64,000 bases of DNA from Saccharicrinis sp050296935. Its GTDB lineage: Bacteria; Bacteroidota; Bacteroidia; Bacteroidales; Marinilabiliaceae. The stretch is from assembly GCA_050296935.1 (NCBI GenBank), contig JBNKRV010000092.1, positions 1-64,000 on the forward strand, written 5' to 3'. The notes below the pieces were generated by a model. That model searched no databases. It saw only the letters and a program-made list of their open reading frames with translations, and was not told the origin of the DNA. Of the stretch, positions 8,769 to 17,819 are shown piece after piece (positions within the stretch are counted from its first letter, which is position 1; the number at the start of each line of letters is the position of its first letter). The position numbers and the translations under genes were made by a program.

Positions 8769-9800
8769 ATGAGTAAGCAAATCTTAGTTACCGGTGGAAC
8801 AGGCTATATTGGTTCTCACACTGTAGTTGAATTACAGAATTCAGGTTTTGATGTGGTTATTGTTGATGATTTATCTAATTCTCAGATTGAGGTTTTAGAT
8901 AATATTGAAAAAATAACCGGCATCCGTCCCGGTTTTGAAAAATTCGATTTATCTGATAGTGTACTTACGGATCAGTTTTTTCAAAAGTACAGAGATATTG
9001 AGGCCATCATTCATTTTGCAGCGTTTAAAGCTGTTGGAGAATCAGTTCAGAAGCCGTTGGATTACTATCGTAACAATATCAACTCTTTGCTTAACTTATT
9101 AACCGGGATGAAGAAGTATGGTGTAGGGCATATGGTATTTTCTTCTTCATGTACCGTATATGGCCAGCCCGATAAATTGCCGGTTACAGAACAAACACCA
9201 CGCAAGGAGGCAGAATCGCCGTATGGTAATACGAAAGCAATCTGTGAAGATGTAATGCGTGATTTCTGTAAAGTAAATGAAGATATTAATTGTATTGCAT
9301 TAAGATACTTTAATCCTATTGGAGCTCATGAATCTGGTTTAATTGGAGAATTTCCATTAGGTGTACCAAATAATCTTGTGCCTTTTATTACCCAAACTGC
9401 TGCCGGATTAAGAGATGAATTAAGTGTGTTTGGTGATGATTATGATACTCCGGATGGTACTGCCATCAGAGATTATATTAATGTCGTTGATTTGGCAAAA
9501 GCGCATGTTGTAGCTATTAATCGCCTGATCAAAAATAAAAAGAAAAATAATTATGAATTCTTTAATGTTGGTACAGGAGAAGGTTATTCTGTAATGCAAT
9601 TAGTAAAAGCATTTATAAAAGTTACTGGTGTAGATTTGAAATATAAAATTGTTGGTCGCAGAGGTGGAGATATAGAAAAAATATGGGCAGATACTACCTA
9701 TGGAAACAATGAATTAGGCTGGAAAGCAGAAAAGTCACTTGAAGAAACTCTTGCTTCTGCATGGAAGTGGGAGAAAAATGTCAGAGGATTAAAGGAATAG
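8769..9800 (+). CDS. galE: UDP-glucose 4-epimerase
   Basis: Interconverts UDP-glucose and UDP-galactose, feeding galactose into polysaccharide and LPS synthesis. From the ATG at 8769 the protein has 343 residues, normal for GalE. It begins with ILVTGGTGYIGSHT (NAD-binding GxxGxxG). SSSCTVYG is the serine region, and SPYGNTK carries the catalytic YxxxK. The C-terminal NVGTGEGYSV and WKAEKSLEE stretches are typical. The frame runs upstream to a GTG at 8706, but those 21 residues do not fit the family and are rejected. A terminator follows at 9824-9857. Confidence 0.96.
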   Translation: MSKQILVTGGTGYIGSHTVVELQNSGFDVVIVDDLSNSQIEVLDNIEKITGIRPGFEKFDLSDSVLTDQFFQKYRDIEAIIHFAAFKAVGESVQKPLDYYRNNINSLLNLLTGMKKYGVGHMVFSSSCTVYGQPDKLPVTEQTPRKEAESPYGNTKAICEDVMRDFCKVNEDINCIALRYFNPIGAHESGLIGEFPLGVPNNLVPFITQTAAGLRDELSVFGDDYDTPDGTAIRDYINVVDLAKAHVVAINRLIKNKKKNNYEFFNVGTGEGYSVMQLVKAFIKVTGVDLKYKIVGRRGGDIEKIWADTTYGNNELGWKAEKSLEETLASAWKWEKNVRGLKE

Positions 9801-9823
9801 ATAATAAACGCTTGATTTCATAT

Positions 9824-9857
9824 GAGGTTGTTCAATATTTGGACAACCTTTTTTTAT
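9824..9857 (+). terminator. Terminator of galE
   Basis: Hairpin AGGTTGTTC ... GGACAACCT followed by TTTTTTTATTTTT, about 25 bp after the galE stop. Confidence 0.8.
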
Positions 9858-10017
9858 TTTTAATGAGAATAAATAACATAATATATAAAGATAAAAGTTA
9901 TGGTTCAGTTTAAAATACCTCCATTGTAATTATTGATAATCTTATACCGAACAAAATTCAGCCTAACTATTGATTTTTAAGGAAATATCAATTAGTGGAC
10001 CATGGTAAGGAACTGTT

Positions 10018-10323
10018 ATGGGCGGATTAAATTCAATTGGTATCACAGTAGGTTTTATGTTATCACTTACATTAATTATCGGGGCTGATTTTATTACAGT
10101 TTTAATTGAAGATTCTGCTTTTTCAATGGTTGCAGGTCTGGGAACCACCATGATAGGAATCGTTCTACTTACATTTCTTATATTGGGTTTGTTTGTTACT
10201 CTTGTATTCACTGCTTTAGGAACAATTGGCAACATTGTTTCATTCAATATTGTAGGATTGGTTTTTAATGCCTTCTTTATATATTGTTTGGTTATCTGTG
10301 TAAAAGATGCCTGTTACAATTAA
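10018..10323 (+). CDS. Small hydrophobic membrane protein, unknown function
   Basis: I do not recognise this 101-residue protein. It is almost entirely hydrophobic, with probable membrane spans at about residues 8-27, 45-67 and 75-93, and it ends with a short polar tail (KDACYN). A purine-rich AAGGAAC precedes the ATG by a few bases. A clear terminator follows 28 bp after the stop, which supports a real transcription unit on this strand. The gene stands alone between galE and rfbB. An overlapping minus-strand frame (9963-10247) is proline-rich and looks like a shadow. Confidence 0.5.
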   Translation: MGGLNSIGITVGFMLSLTLIIGADFITVLIEDSAFSMVAGLGTTMIGIVLLTFLILGLFVTLVFTALGTIGNIVSFNIVGLVFNAFFIYCLVICVKDACYN

Positions 10324-10351
10324 TTAGGTATAACTTTTCAATTAAAATATT

Positions 10352-10377
10352 AAGCCCCATTGGGGCTTTTTTTATTT
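10352..10377 (+). terminator. Terminator after the small membrane protein
   Basis: Stem AAGCCCCA / TGGGGCTT followed by TTTTTTATTT. Confidence 0.8.
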
Positions 10378-10651
10378 CTTTACGTTAGCTTTGTTCATTC
10401 ATATGAACAAGAAAATTATTGACAGATTCAATGGGTTACCGTGTGTAAGGTTAAATCAGTGCATCTAATGAGTGACTTACACAACTTCTCTCAGAATATG
10501 AAGTTTGCATGTGGAGTACCTTGGTATTTACATTGATATCTGATACAAATTTTTAATTGCATGAAACAAGCCTGTAGAAATTTTTTCTCATACAAGAATA
10601 TAATTGATTTAAGGGATTTCTATCTGGCCAAACAAAACAAATTATAGAAAG
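10378..10651. other. Intergenic region upstream of rfbB
   Basis: No gene is visible. Two inverted repeats stand out: TTGTTCAT / ATGAACAA near 10391-10410 and GTGTAAG / CTTACAC near 10442-10482. They could be operator or attenuator structures for rfbB, but nothing in the sequence proves this. Confidence 0.35.
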
Positions 10652-11704
10652 ATGAAAAAAATATTGATTACCGGAGGTGCCGGATTTATTGGTTCGCATG
10701 TTGTCCGATTGTTTGTGCAAAAGTATTCGCAATATCATATTTATAATCTGGATGCATTAACTTATGCAGGAAATCTTGAAAATTTAAAGGATATAGAGGA
10801 TGCTTCAAACTATACCTTTATTAAAGGAGATATTGTTGATGCAGAATTGATGAGTCAACTTTTTGAGAAATATCAATTTGATTCAGTAATACATTTAGCT
10901 GCCGAGTCGCACGTTGACCGGTCGATTTCAGATCCGTTGTCCTTTATAAAAACAAATATTTTAGGTACAGTTAACCTATTGAATGCAGCCCGTTCTTTAT
11001 GGCAGAATAACTATGAGGATAAGTTGTTTTATCACATCTCTACAGATGAGGTATATGGTTCTTTGGGTAAAGATGGATTATTTACAGAAACAACGGCATA
11101 TGATCCGCGTAGTCCTTATTCGTCCTCAAAGGCCAGTAGCGATCATTTAGTAAGAGCCTATCATCATACCTATGGAATGCCTGTTGTAATTTCTAATTGC
11201 TCCAATAATTATGGCCCCAATCAGTTCCCTGAGAAACTAATTCCATTGGCGATTAATAATATAAAAAAGATGAAACCTATACCTATTTATGGTAAGGGTG
11301 AGAATATAAGAGACTGGTTATTTGTAATTGACCATGCCAGAGCTATTGACTTAATTTTTCATAAAGGAGGTAATGGAGAAACCTATAATATAGGTGGAAT
11401 TAATGAATGGACTAATATTGATTTAATACGAAAAATGTGTGAAGTGTTAGACAAAAAGTTGGATCGTAAACCTGGCACATCTGCAGAATTAATCACCTTT
11501 GTAAAAGATCGTGCCGGACACGATATGAGATATGCTATTGATTCTTCAAAATTGATGGATGAATTGGGGTGGGCACCATCTTTGCAATTCGAGGAAGGTA
11601 TTGAAAAAACGATTGATTGGTATTTGCAAAATGAACTCTGGATGGATAGAATAACGGATGGTTCTTATGAATCCTATTATGAGAATCAATATGTTAACAG
11701 ATAA
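10652..11704 (+). CDS. rfbB: dTDP-glucose 4,6-dehydratase
   Basis: Converts dTDP-glucose to dTDP-4-keto-6-deoxyglucose, the first committed step toward dTDP-rhamnose and related sugars for surface polysaccharides. The protein has 350 residues, normal for RfbB. It starts with ILITGGAGFIGSHV (NAD binding). HISTDEVYG contains the TDE catalytic residues typical of the dehydratases, and SPYSSSKASSDHLV the YxxxK. The C-terminal VKDRAGHDMRYAID motif is diagnostic. No other rhamnose genes (rfbA, C, D) are in this window. A terminator follows. Confidence 0.96.
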   Translation: MKKILITGGAGFIGSHVVRLFVQKYSQYHIYNLDALTYAGNLENLKDIEDASNYTFIKGDIVDAELMSQLFEKYQFDSVIHLAAESHVDRSISDPLSFIKTNILGTVNLLNAARSLWQNNYEDKLFYHISTDEVYGSLGKDGLFTETTAYDPRSPYSSSKASSDHLVRAYHHTYGMPVVISNCSNNYGPNQFPEKLIPLAINNIKKMKPIPIYGKGENIRDWLFVIDHARAIDLIFHKGGNGETYNIGGINEWTNIDLIRKMCEVLDKKLDRKPGTSAELITFVKDRAGHDMRYAIDSSKLMDELGWAPSLQFEEGIEKTIDWYLQNELWMDRITDGSYESYYENQYVNR

Positions 11705-11724
11705 TATCAAAAAATTATAAGCGT

Positions 11725-11756
11725 AAGGAGTATCTTTGGAGATGCTCCTTTTTTTT
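11725..11756 (+). terminator. Terminator of rfbB
   Basis: Stem AAGGAGTATC / GATGCTCCTT with a short loop and a T8 run, about 20 bp after the stop. Confidence 0.8.
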
Positions 11757-11952
11757 GCACAGAAAATCAATGAAATGATGATGACTTAGAGTGTTTTCAA
11801 TATAAATGTATTTAACTAGATAAAATATTATCAAAATTCTGGATTGACAAGTTTGTTTCGATCTCAATTCATCCGTTTGTTAAAACATATAATCATCTAA
11901 TTGCAGAGTAAATCCTTTTTATCTATTTTTAGCGTCCATAAAAACTAACACT

Positions 11953-14469
11953 ATGTTTGATAAAATAAAAACAATTCTTCCATATGCAGGAACAGTTATA
12001 CTGTTTATCGTTTTAAGTTTTTCTTATTTTAATCCTGTTTTACAGAATAAGGAGTTGCCGCAGATGGATGAAACCCATGCCATCGGTATGGCTCATGAAC
12101 TTAAATCATTTGAAGCAGAAACGGGTGAGAAATCGCAGTGGACAAACAGTATGTTTGGTGGAATGCCTGCCTATCAGATTAAAGGAGATTCATCAAAAAA
12201 TATTTTTGCCTACTTAAATAAGCTATTCAGATTTGGACTCCCATACAAAACGGTGGCCATATTATTTCTTTATATGTTGGGCTTTTATGTATTTCTGCTA
12301 AGTCTTAAGATCGATAAATGGATGAGTCTTGTTGGTGCGATAGCTTTCGCTTTTGGATCTTATAATTTAATAATCATTATTGCAGGTCACATTACAAAGG
12401 CATATACCATTGCACTCATGGGGCCTGTAATTGCAGGGGTGCTTTATACTTATAACAGACATATTTGGGGCGGAGGATTATTTACTGCCATTGCTTTAGG
12501 ATTGCAAATTGCATATAATCATGTTCAGATAACCTATTACCTGGCTCTTTTGGTGTTAATTCTGGTTGTATCAAAATTAATATATGCGATACTACATAAA
12601 ACATTAAATCATTTTGCAAAAGCATCAGGTGTATTACTGGTAGCTGCCTTTTTGGCTTTATTGCCAAATATTTCTAATCTATGGACTACCTATGAATATG
12701 GTAAGTATAGTATTAGGGGGAAATCAGAATTGCAAGTTGAGGAAGGTGAGAAAAGCCATAGTGGTTTAGATAAAGATTATGCGTTAGCATGGAGTTTAGA
12801 AAGAAAGGGTACATGGACATTGCTTGTTCCCAATGCAGTGGGTGGAGCTTCGGAAGCGATCGGTGAAAATAAAAGTGCACTTGAGAACGTTGATGCCAGA
12901 TATAAAGAAACGATTAGTGGCCAAAGTCAGTATTGGGGAGGACGTCCATTTACTTCAGGACCTGTTTACGCAGGAGCGCTGGTTTGTTTTTTGTTTATGC
13001 TGGGAGTCTTTTATTACAAAGGTGGGGATAAATGGTGGTTGATTGCCGGTACCATATTTTCATTTTTTTTAGCATGGGGAAAACATTTTTCCGGTTTTAC
13101 CGATCTGATGTTTTATTACTTTCCGTTATACAATAAGTTTAGAACGGTGGAAATGGCAATGGTTATTGCCTCATTAACAATCCCAGCTCTTGGCTTTCTA
13201 GGGTTAAGGGAGGTATATCAAAATCCAAAATTAATTACAGATAAAACATGGAAATTCTTTGCTGCCTTTGGATTGACAGGGGGTGTTAGTTTGTTGTTTT
13301 ACCTTTTCCCTAATGCTTTCTTTTCATTTATTAGTGATGTTGAATTGAGTGCTATACTGCAACAAAAACAACAGGTTCTTCAGCAAAATGCTGGTCAGGC
13401 AGCTCAAATATCAAGTTATTTCGATGATATCATCATTAATTTAAAAGCAGCACGTGCCAGTCTTTTAACTGCGGATGCTTTCAGATCATTTGTATTTATA
13501 TTGATTGGATCAGCTTCATTGTGGTTTTATGCTACTAAAAAATTGGCTGGTAAGTATGTGATTTGGGGATTGGGGTTATTGATATTAATTGACTTATGGA
13601 GTGTAGATAAAAGATATTTAAATAATGATGATTTTCAAAGCGCCAGAAAGCAAAAGCAAGAATTCGCTCCAACTGTAGCAGATAGAGCAATAGATAATGT
13701 AGAACAAGATGGAGACCGCGTTTTCACCATTTATAAGAATCCGTTTAATGAAGTAAATACTTCGTATCACCATCATTCTATTGGAGGTTTTCATGGTGCT
13801 AAATTAAGACGTTACCAGGATGTGATTGAACATTATCTTGAAAAAGACTTACAGATTTTGACTCGTACGCTTCAGCAATCCGGTAGTGATTCTGCATTAC
13901 AAGTAGCACTAAGTAATATGCCTGCTCTGAATATGCTGAATGGTAGGTTTATCAATTACAATCCAAATGCAAACCCGATTATTAATAAAAATGTATTTGG
14001 AGAAGCGTGGTTTGTAAAGGAGGTTTATTCGGTTGAATCACCGGATGCAGCTATTGATGCCATTGGTTATACTAATTTAAGAGATAAGGCTATTGTGAAT
14101 GTCTCTGAATTTGAAAATTTAGATAAGTATAAAGTAGATTCTGTAAGTGGGAATATAGAGTTAAGTAGTTATAAGCCCAATGAATTAGTATATAATTACG
14201 CTATTGGTCAGGATCAATTAGCTGTTTTTTCTGAGATTTATTATGCAAAAGGGTGGAATGCTTATCTGGATGAAAAACCAATTGAAATAAACAGAGCCAA
14301 CTATATTCTAAGAGCAGTTATGTTACCCGCAGGTAATCATCAGTTGGTTTTTAAGTTTGAACCGAAATCATATGCTAACAGTCAGATGTTGGCATTAATA
14401 AGTTCCTTGATTATACTGTTACTGATCGTATTTGCAGGGTATAAAATCTGGAAAGCTAAAAAAGAGTAA
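11953..14469 (+). CDS. YfhO family multi-spanning membrane protein
   Basis: An 838-residue inner-membrane protein of the YfhO family, whose studied members take part in glycosylation of cell-wall polymers such as lipoteichoic acid. The first span lies at about residues 8-27, followed by a periplasmic loop (DETHAIGMAHELKSFEAETGEKSQW...FGGMPAYQ region). About a dozen hydrophobic spans follow through roughly residue 540. After these comes a long, mostly soluble C-terminal domain, and one last span at about 810-832 before KIWKAKKE. The overall plan (GT-C-like membrane domain plus periplasmic domain) suggests a lipid-linked sugar transferase in the envelope (inference). The gene stands alone; AT-rich TATTTTTA, close to the -7 consensus, lies about 25 bp before the ATG. 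Confidence 0.9.
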   Translation: MFDKIKTILPYAGTVILFIVLSFSYFNPVLQNKELPQMDETHAIGMAHELKSFEAETGEKSQWTNSMFGGMPAYQIKGDSSKNIFAYLNKLFRFGLPYKTVAILFLYMLGFYVFLLSLKIDKWMSLVGAIAFAFGSYNLIIIIAGHITKAYTIALMGPVIAGVLYTYNRHIWGGGLFTAIALGLQIAYNHVQITYYLALLVLILVVSKLIYAILHKTLNHFAKASGVLLVAAFLALLPNISNLWTTYEYGKYSIRGKSELQVEEGEKSHSGLDKDYALAWSLERKGTWTLLVPNAVGGASEAIGENKSALENVDARYKETISGQSQYWGGRPFTSGPVYAGALVCFLFMLGVFYYKGGDKWWLIAGTIFSFFLAWGKHFSGFTDLMFYYFPLYNKFRTVEMAMVIASLTIPALGFLGLREVYQNPKLITDKTWKFFAAFGLTGGVSLLFYLFPNAFFSFISDVELSAILQQKQQVLQQNAGQAAQISSYFDDIIINLKAARASLLTADAFRSFVFILIGSASLWFYATKKLAGKYVIWGLGLLILIDLWSVDKRYLNNDDFQSARKQKQEFAPTVADRAIDNVEQDGDRVFTIYKNPFNEVNTSYHHHSIGGFHGAKLRRYQDVIEHYLEKDLQILTRTLQQSGSDSALQVALSNMPALNMLNGRFINYNPNANPIINKNVFGEAWFVKEVYSVESPDAAIDAIGYTNLRDKAIVNVSEFENLDKYKVDSVSGNIELSSYKPNELVYNYAIGQDQLAVFSEIYYAKGWNAYLDEKPIEINRANYILRAVMLPAGNHQLVFKFEPKSYANSQMLALISSLIILLLIVFAGYKIWKAKKE

Positions 14470-14523
14470 GGATTATATATAAAAGCTTGAGCTGGATGAA
14501 TGTTTTCGGCTGACCTTGATTAA

Positions 14524-14621
14524 TACCGGATAAAATTCAAAATGCTACTTCTGGTTTACTTCATTCCTAAAGTAGCTTGAATTTAGTCCGGCATTATACC
14601 GGCATATTTATAGTTCTAATT
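14524..14621 (+). repeat. Dispersed CCGGCATTATACCGG repeat, copy A
   Basis: Contains the core GAATTTAGTCCGGCATTATACC and then ATTTATAGTTCTAATTGG. It is closely similar to 16889-16980, and its second half to 42101-42151. Copies A and B also share the upstream part (TACCGATTAAAACTCAAAA-like). Non-coding; nature unknown. Confidence 0.65.
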
Positions 14622-14624
14622 GGA

Positions 14625-14658
14625 ATAAAAGGGAGTTGAATATTCAGTTCCCTTTTAT
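14625..14658. terminator. Palindromic hairpin, probable bidirectional terminator
   Basis: Stem AAAAGGGA ... TCCCTTTT around a TGAATATTCA centre, located between the YfhO gene and the convergent SpoIIE-phosphatase gene. Nothing else is seen between 14662 and 14784. Confidence 0.6.
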
Positions 14659-14784
14659 ATTTGTTATAACCCGGATTGTATTTACCTTATTGAATATCTG
14701 TTTGGATGGTATTTTACTAGAATGTTGTTTCAGATCGCTGAATGTAGTAAGTGATTTTTACTGTGAGGAGTTCTTCAATAAAGG

Positions 14785-16017
14785 TTATTTAAACTGAATC
14801 GCAGCTATGGAAATATCATCAAATACAGATCCAATTTCCAGTTGCTCATTAATTAATTCTTTTAAATCTATCATATTTTTCTCAACATCCTGACCGTTTG
14901 AAATAATATCCTCAATGGGTTTCATGCCGGATTCAATTTGATCTCCATTTTCTAATTCAACCAATCCATCAGTAAAAGCTAAGAATTTCGCTTGTTTGGG
15001 AATGTATACCTTACCCATCTCTACAGAAGGTATCTCATCTAGCATGCCTAAACCAATGCAGCCTTTATCCAGACTTGTGAGATGGTGTTTTTTGGGGTCG
15101 AATAACATCGGGGGTAAGTGACCTGCATTAACGTAGGTAAGCTTACGTGTTAGTGTGTTGTATTTGCCCAAAAACATGGTAATAAACTTCTCACTGTTAG
15201 CGCTTTGGTTTACTTTGTGATTTAAGTGATGAACCAGTTTTTTCAGGTTGATTCCAGGTGTATATAAGGCTCTGAATACTGCCTGAAAGTTTGACATTAA
15301 AAATGCAGCTGAAATTCCCTTTCCGGATACATCAGCAATGCAAAAACCCAAAACATTTTTCGACAGCTTTATGAAGTCGTAATAATCTCCTCCAACTTCA
15401 AATTGGGGGTGGTAAAATGTATGAATTGAAAATTTAGTGCTAACAGGTAGGTGATTATCGGCTGGTACCAATTGTGATTGGATACGGGATGCCAGTTCCA
15501 TCTCCTTACGCATTGCTTCCTGTTCAATTAACTCATGCTGCATTCTTTTGTTTTCAATGAAAACAATGATCAGGTTAGAGATAATCTGAATTAATTTAAG
15601 GTGTTTAATTGTGGGGCTGATACCCTGGTGTTCTTCGTCAACATCGCCTATTAATACAAAACCAATAGCCCGGAATCTATGAAACAAAGGAATGACTGCA
15701 TCAAATCCTTTAAGTTGAGGAGGATGTGATATGGTAATGTTTTCAATATTCTGGTATCGTATTAAATCTCTTTCAACATCAATATTTAAAACCTCTTTAT
15801 GAGTAACACCGGAATTGAGCAGATTTTTCCACTTTCCATCAATTAGGGTGAAAACTAATATTTTTCCCACTTCAAGTTCCTCACGGAGTAAAATTTCGAA
15901 CTCAGCTATCAGATCATCAATACTATGATCTTCATTTATAGTTTGTGCTATATCAAGAAGAATATTGAGTCTATCCTTAAAAAGCCGAAGTCTTTTCTTT
16001 TGAAGTTGAGTAACCAT
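14785..16017 (-). CDS. GAF-SpoIIE (PP2C-type) serine phosphatase
   Basis: A 410-residue cytoplasmic regulator related to RsbU. Residues about 15-160 look like a degenerate GAF-type sensor domain. A coiled coil (about 165-190, EQEAMRKEMELASRIQSQL) leads into a SpoIIE/PP2C phosphatase domain from about 205 to the end. Metal-binding motifs GGDYYDF and CIADVSGKGISAAFLMS and the later FLAFTDGLVE are all present, so it should be catalytically active. Family members dephosphorylate anti-sigma-factor antagonists in partner-switching pathways. No anti-sigma kinase or STAS protein is encoded nearby, so its partner is unknown. Start: first ATG. Confidence 0.93.
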   Translation of the reverse strand: MVTQLQKKRLRLFKDRLNILLDIAQTINEDHSIDDLIAEFEILLREELEVGKILVFTLIDGKWKNLLNSGVTHKEVLNIDVERDLIRYQNIENITISHPPQLKGFDAVIPLFHRFRAIGFVLIGDVDEEHQGISPTIKHLKLIQIISNLIIVFIENKRMQHELIEQEAMRKEMELASRIQSQLVPADNHLPVSTKFSIHTFYHPQFEVGGDYYDFIKLSKNVLGFCIADVSGKGISAAFLMSNFQAVFRALYTPGINLKKLVHHLNHKVNQSANSEKFITMFLGKYNTLTRKLTYVNAGHLPPMLFDPKKHHLTSLDKGCIGLGMLDEIPSVEMGKVYIPKQAKFLAFTDGLVELENGDQIESGMKPIEDIISNGQDVEKNMIDLKELINEQLEIGSVFDDISIAAIQFK

Positions 16018-16139
16018 AATTTATTGACAATAAATCTTTAGGTTGTAAGTTATTAATTTTTTTTACCAAAAGACAGATAAAAACTTAATAAAATAGCCCT
16101 GCTTTAATAAGTAGGGCTACATTTGCGTTATATATGCTA

Positions 16140-16709
16140 TTATTTTTTTACTCTTTCAACGTATGATCTGTCTCTGGTGTCTACTTTAATCCAGTCGCCT
16201 GTATTTACAAATAATGGAACCATAATTTGCGATCCCGTATCTATAGTTGCTGGCTTTAAGGAGTTTGTTGAGGATGTGTCGCCTCTAACGCCAGGTTCGG
16301 TATAGGTTACTTCAAACTCAATGTGCATTGGTAAATCTACTAATAGGGGAGTCTCTGTGTCTGCATGGTAAACTACCTCGCAGGCCAAACCATCTTTTAG
16401 TAAATCATGGTTTTCAATTAATTTTTCTTCAATAGTTACTTGCTCATACGATTCATTGTTCATGAAAACATACCCCATATCATCTTTATAAAGATATTGG
16501 TATGAACGACGTTCAACGCGTTGTTCGTTTATTTTATGACCAGCAGAAAAGGTATTGTCAATGACCTTGCCTGTTGATATGTTTTTAAGCTTAGTTCTTA
16601 CGAATGCAGGACCTTTACCTGGTTTAACATGCTGAAACTGTATAATTGCATATAGATCGTTTTTAAATTCGATGCACATCCCGTTTCTGATATCAGATGT
16701 ATTTGCCAT
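16140..16709 (-). CDS. efp: Translation elongation factor P
   Basis: Relieves ribosome stalling at polyproline. From the ATG at 16709 the protein has 189 residues, standard for EF-P. The N-terminal domain has KPGKGPAFVRTKLKNISTG with the modifiable lysine in PGKG. The family signature near residues 150-165 (VRGDTSSTNSLKPATIDTG) is intact. The frame is open to 16751, but those 14 extra residues would overlap the promoter box at 16749-16756, so the shorter start is chosen. No modification genes (epmA/B) are in the window. Confidence 0.97.
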   Translation of the reverse strand: MANTSDIRNGMCIEFKNDLYAIIQFQHVKPGKGPAFVRTKLKNISTGKVIDNTFSAGHKINEQRVERRSYQYLYKDDMGYVFMNNESYEQVTIEEKLIENHDLLKDGLACEVVYHADTETPLLVDLPMHIEFEVTYTEPGVRGDTSSTNSLKPATIDTGSQIMVPLFVNTGDWIKVDTRDRSYVERVKK

Positions 16710-16748
16710 AGTATAATAAATTAATCTTTTATGAGTATTATAATGGTG

Positions 16749-16756
16749 CAAAAATA
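16749..16756 (-). promoter_or_regulatory. -7 box for efp
   Basis: Minus-strand TATTTTTG, exact TAnnTTTG match, about 40 bp before the efp ATG at 16709. It overlaps the 5' end of the longer open frame and so decides against that start. Confidence 0.5.
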
Positions 16757-16824
16757 ACCCAAATAGTTTAAATAGCTAATATTTAACAACTATTAAATAA
16801 AAGATGGTGCTCACTAATAACCAC

Positions 16825-16852
16825 AGCTCGACATAAAATTAATGGCTCAGAA
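16825..16852 (-). mobile_element. Relic end of the MITE-like element
   Basis: GCTCGACATAAAATTAATGG followed by CTC matches the terminal region of the element at 43760-44023 read on the minus strand (TTCGACATAAAATTAATGG + CTC). Only one end is present, so this is a decayed or partly deleted copy. Confidence 0.55.
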
Positions 16853-16888
16853 CGTTTGTGTGTAATTAGCACTTGCACGAAAACTCAA

Positions 16889-16980
16889 TACCGATTAAAA
16901 CTCAAAATTCCACTTCTAGTTAAAGTAGTTTGAATTTAGCCCGGCATTATACCAGGGCATTTATAGTTTTAATTGGTATA
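16889..16980 (+). repeat. Dispersed CCGGCATTATACCGG repeat, copy B
   Basis: Second copy of the repeat at 14524-14621. It directly abuts the left edge of the hairpin array that starts near 16983. Confidence 0.65.
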
Positions 16981-16982
16981 AC

Positions 16983-17818
16983 AATACGTTTGCCACCCTG
17001 GATGTGCTTGATGTTATTTAAGGAACGGTTCTGATGGACAGCATGCTTATAGAGAACCGTTCCGGATTTTTGACATTTGAGAAGCAATAGCATTGCAGGT
17101 TAACTTTCGGAACGGTTCTATATAACCATCAAGGGAATCAGAACCGTTCCCTGACTTTTCTGAAAGTAATAATTAGGTGCCAGTCCATAAGTGGGGTGTT
17201 TGTGCTATAAAGTTAAAATACAAGGTGTGTGAAAAATTCAAACCGCAGTATACTAAGGTATATGAGGATCTGGATTTTGAGCAACAACGCAGAAGTTGAA
17301 CTTTATATACGATATATACGAACACTAATTAGCAGTATGTTTGCCACCCTGGATGTGCTTGATGTTCTTTAAGGAACGGTTCTGATGGACAGCATGCTTA
17401 TAGAGAACCGTTCCGGATTTTCGGCATTTGAGAAGCAATAGCATTGCAGGTTAACTTCAGGAACGGTTCTCTATAACCATCAAGGGAATCAGAACCGTTC
17501 CCTGACTTTTCTGAAAGTAATAATTAGGTGCCAGTCCATAAGTGGGGTGTTTGGAGTATAAAGTTAAAATGCAAGGTGTATGAAAAATTCAAACCGCAGT
17601 ATACTAAGGTATATGAGGATCTGGATTTTGAGCAACAACGCAGAAGTTGGACTTTATAAACGAACACTAATTAGCAATACGTTTGCCACCCTGGATGTGC
17701 TTGATGTTATTTAAGGAACGGTTCTGATGGACAGCATGCTTATAGAGAACCGTTCCGGATTTCCGGCATTTGAGAGGCAACGCAATAGTTGGACTTTATA
17801 GACGAATACGAAGTAGTT
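16983..17818 (-). repeat. Hairpin tandem array 1 (about 2.4 units of a 342-343-bp repeat)
   Basis: Unit anchors (GTTTGCCACC) fall at 16988, 17339 and 17681. Unit 1 is 351 bp because of a small local duplication of GATATATACG-like sequence; unit 2 is 342 bp; unit 3 is cut short. The units are the reverse complement of those in the array at 47298-49500. There are five hairpins with arms GGAACGGTTCT/AGAACCGTTCC, and all ten arms are perfect. Read on the minus strand, the array begins directly after the stop codon of the DUF3108 gene (17820), with the same leading motif (GTATTCGTCTAT.AAGTCCAA) as array 2. No reading frame is conserved between units. Function unknown. Confidence 0.9.
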
Positions 17819-17819
17819 T

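Noticed and set aside
9963..10247. Minus-strand open frame opposite the small membrane protein
   Set aside because: It is a proline/isoleucine-rich shadow of the hydrophobic plus-strand frame, which has its own terminator.
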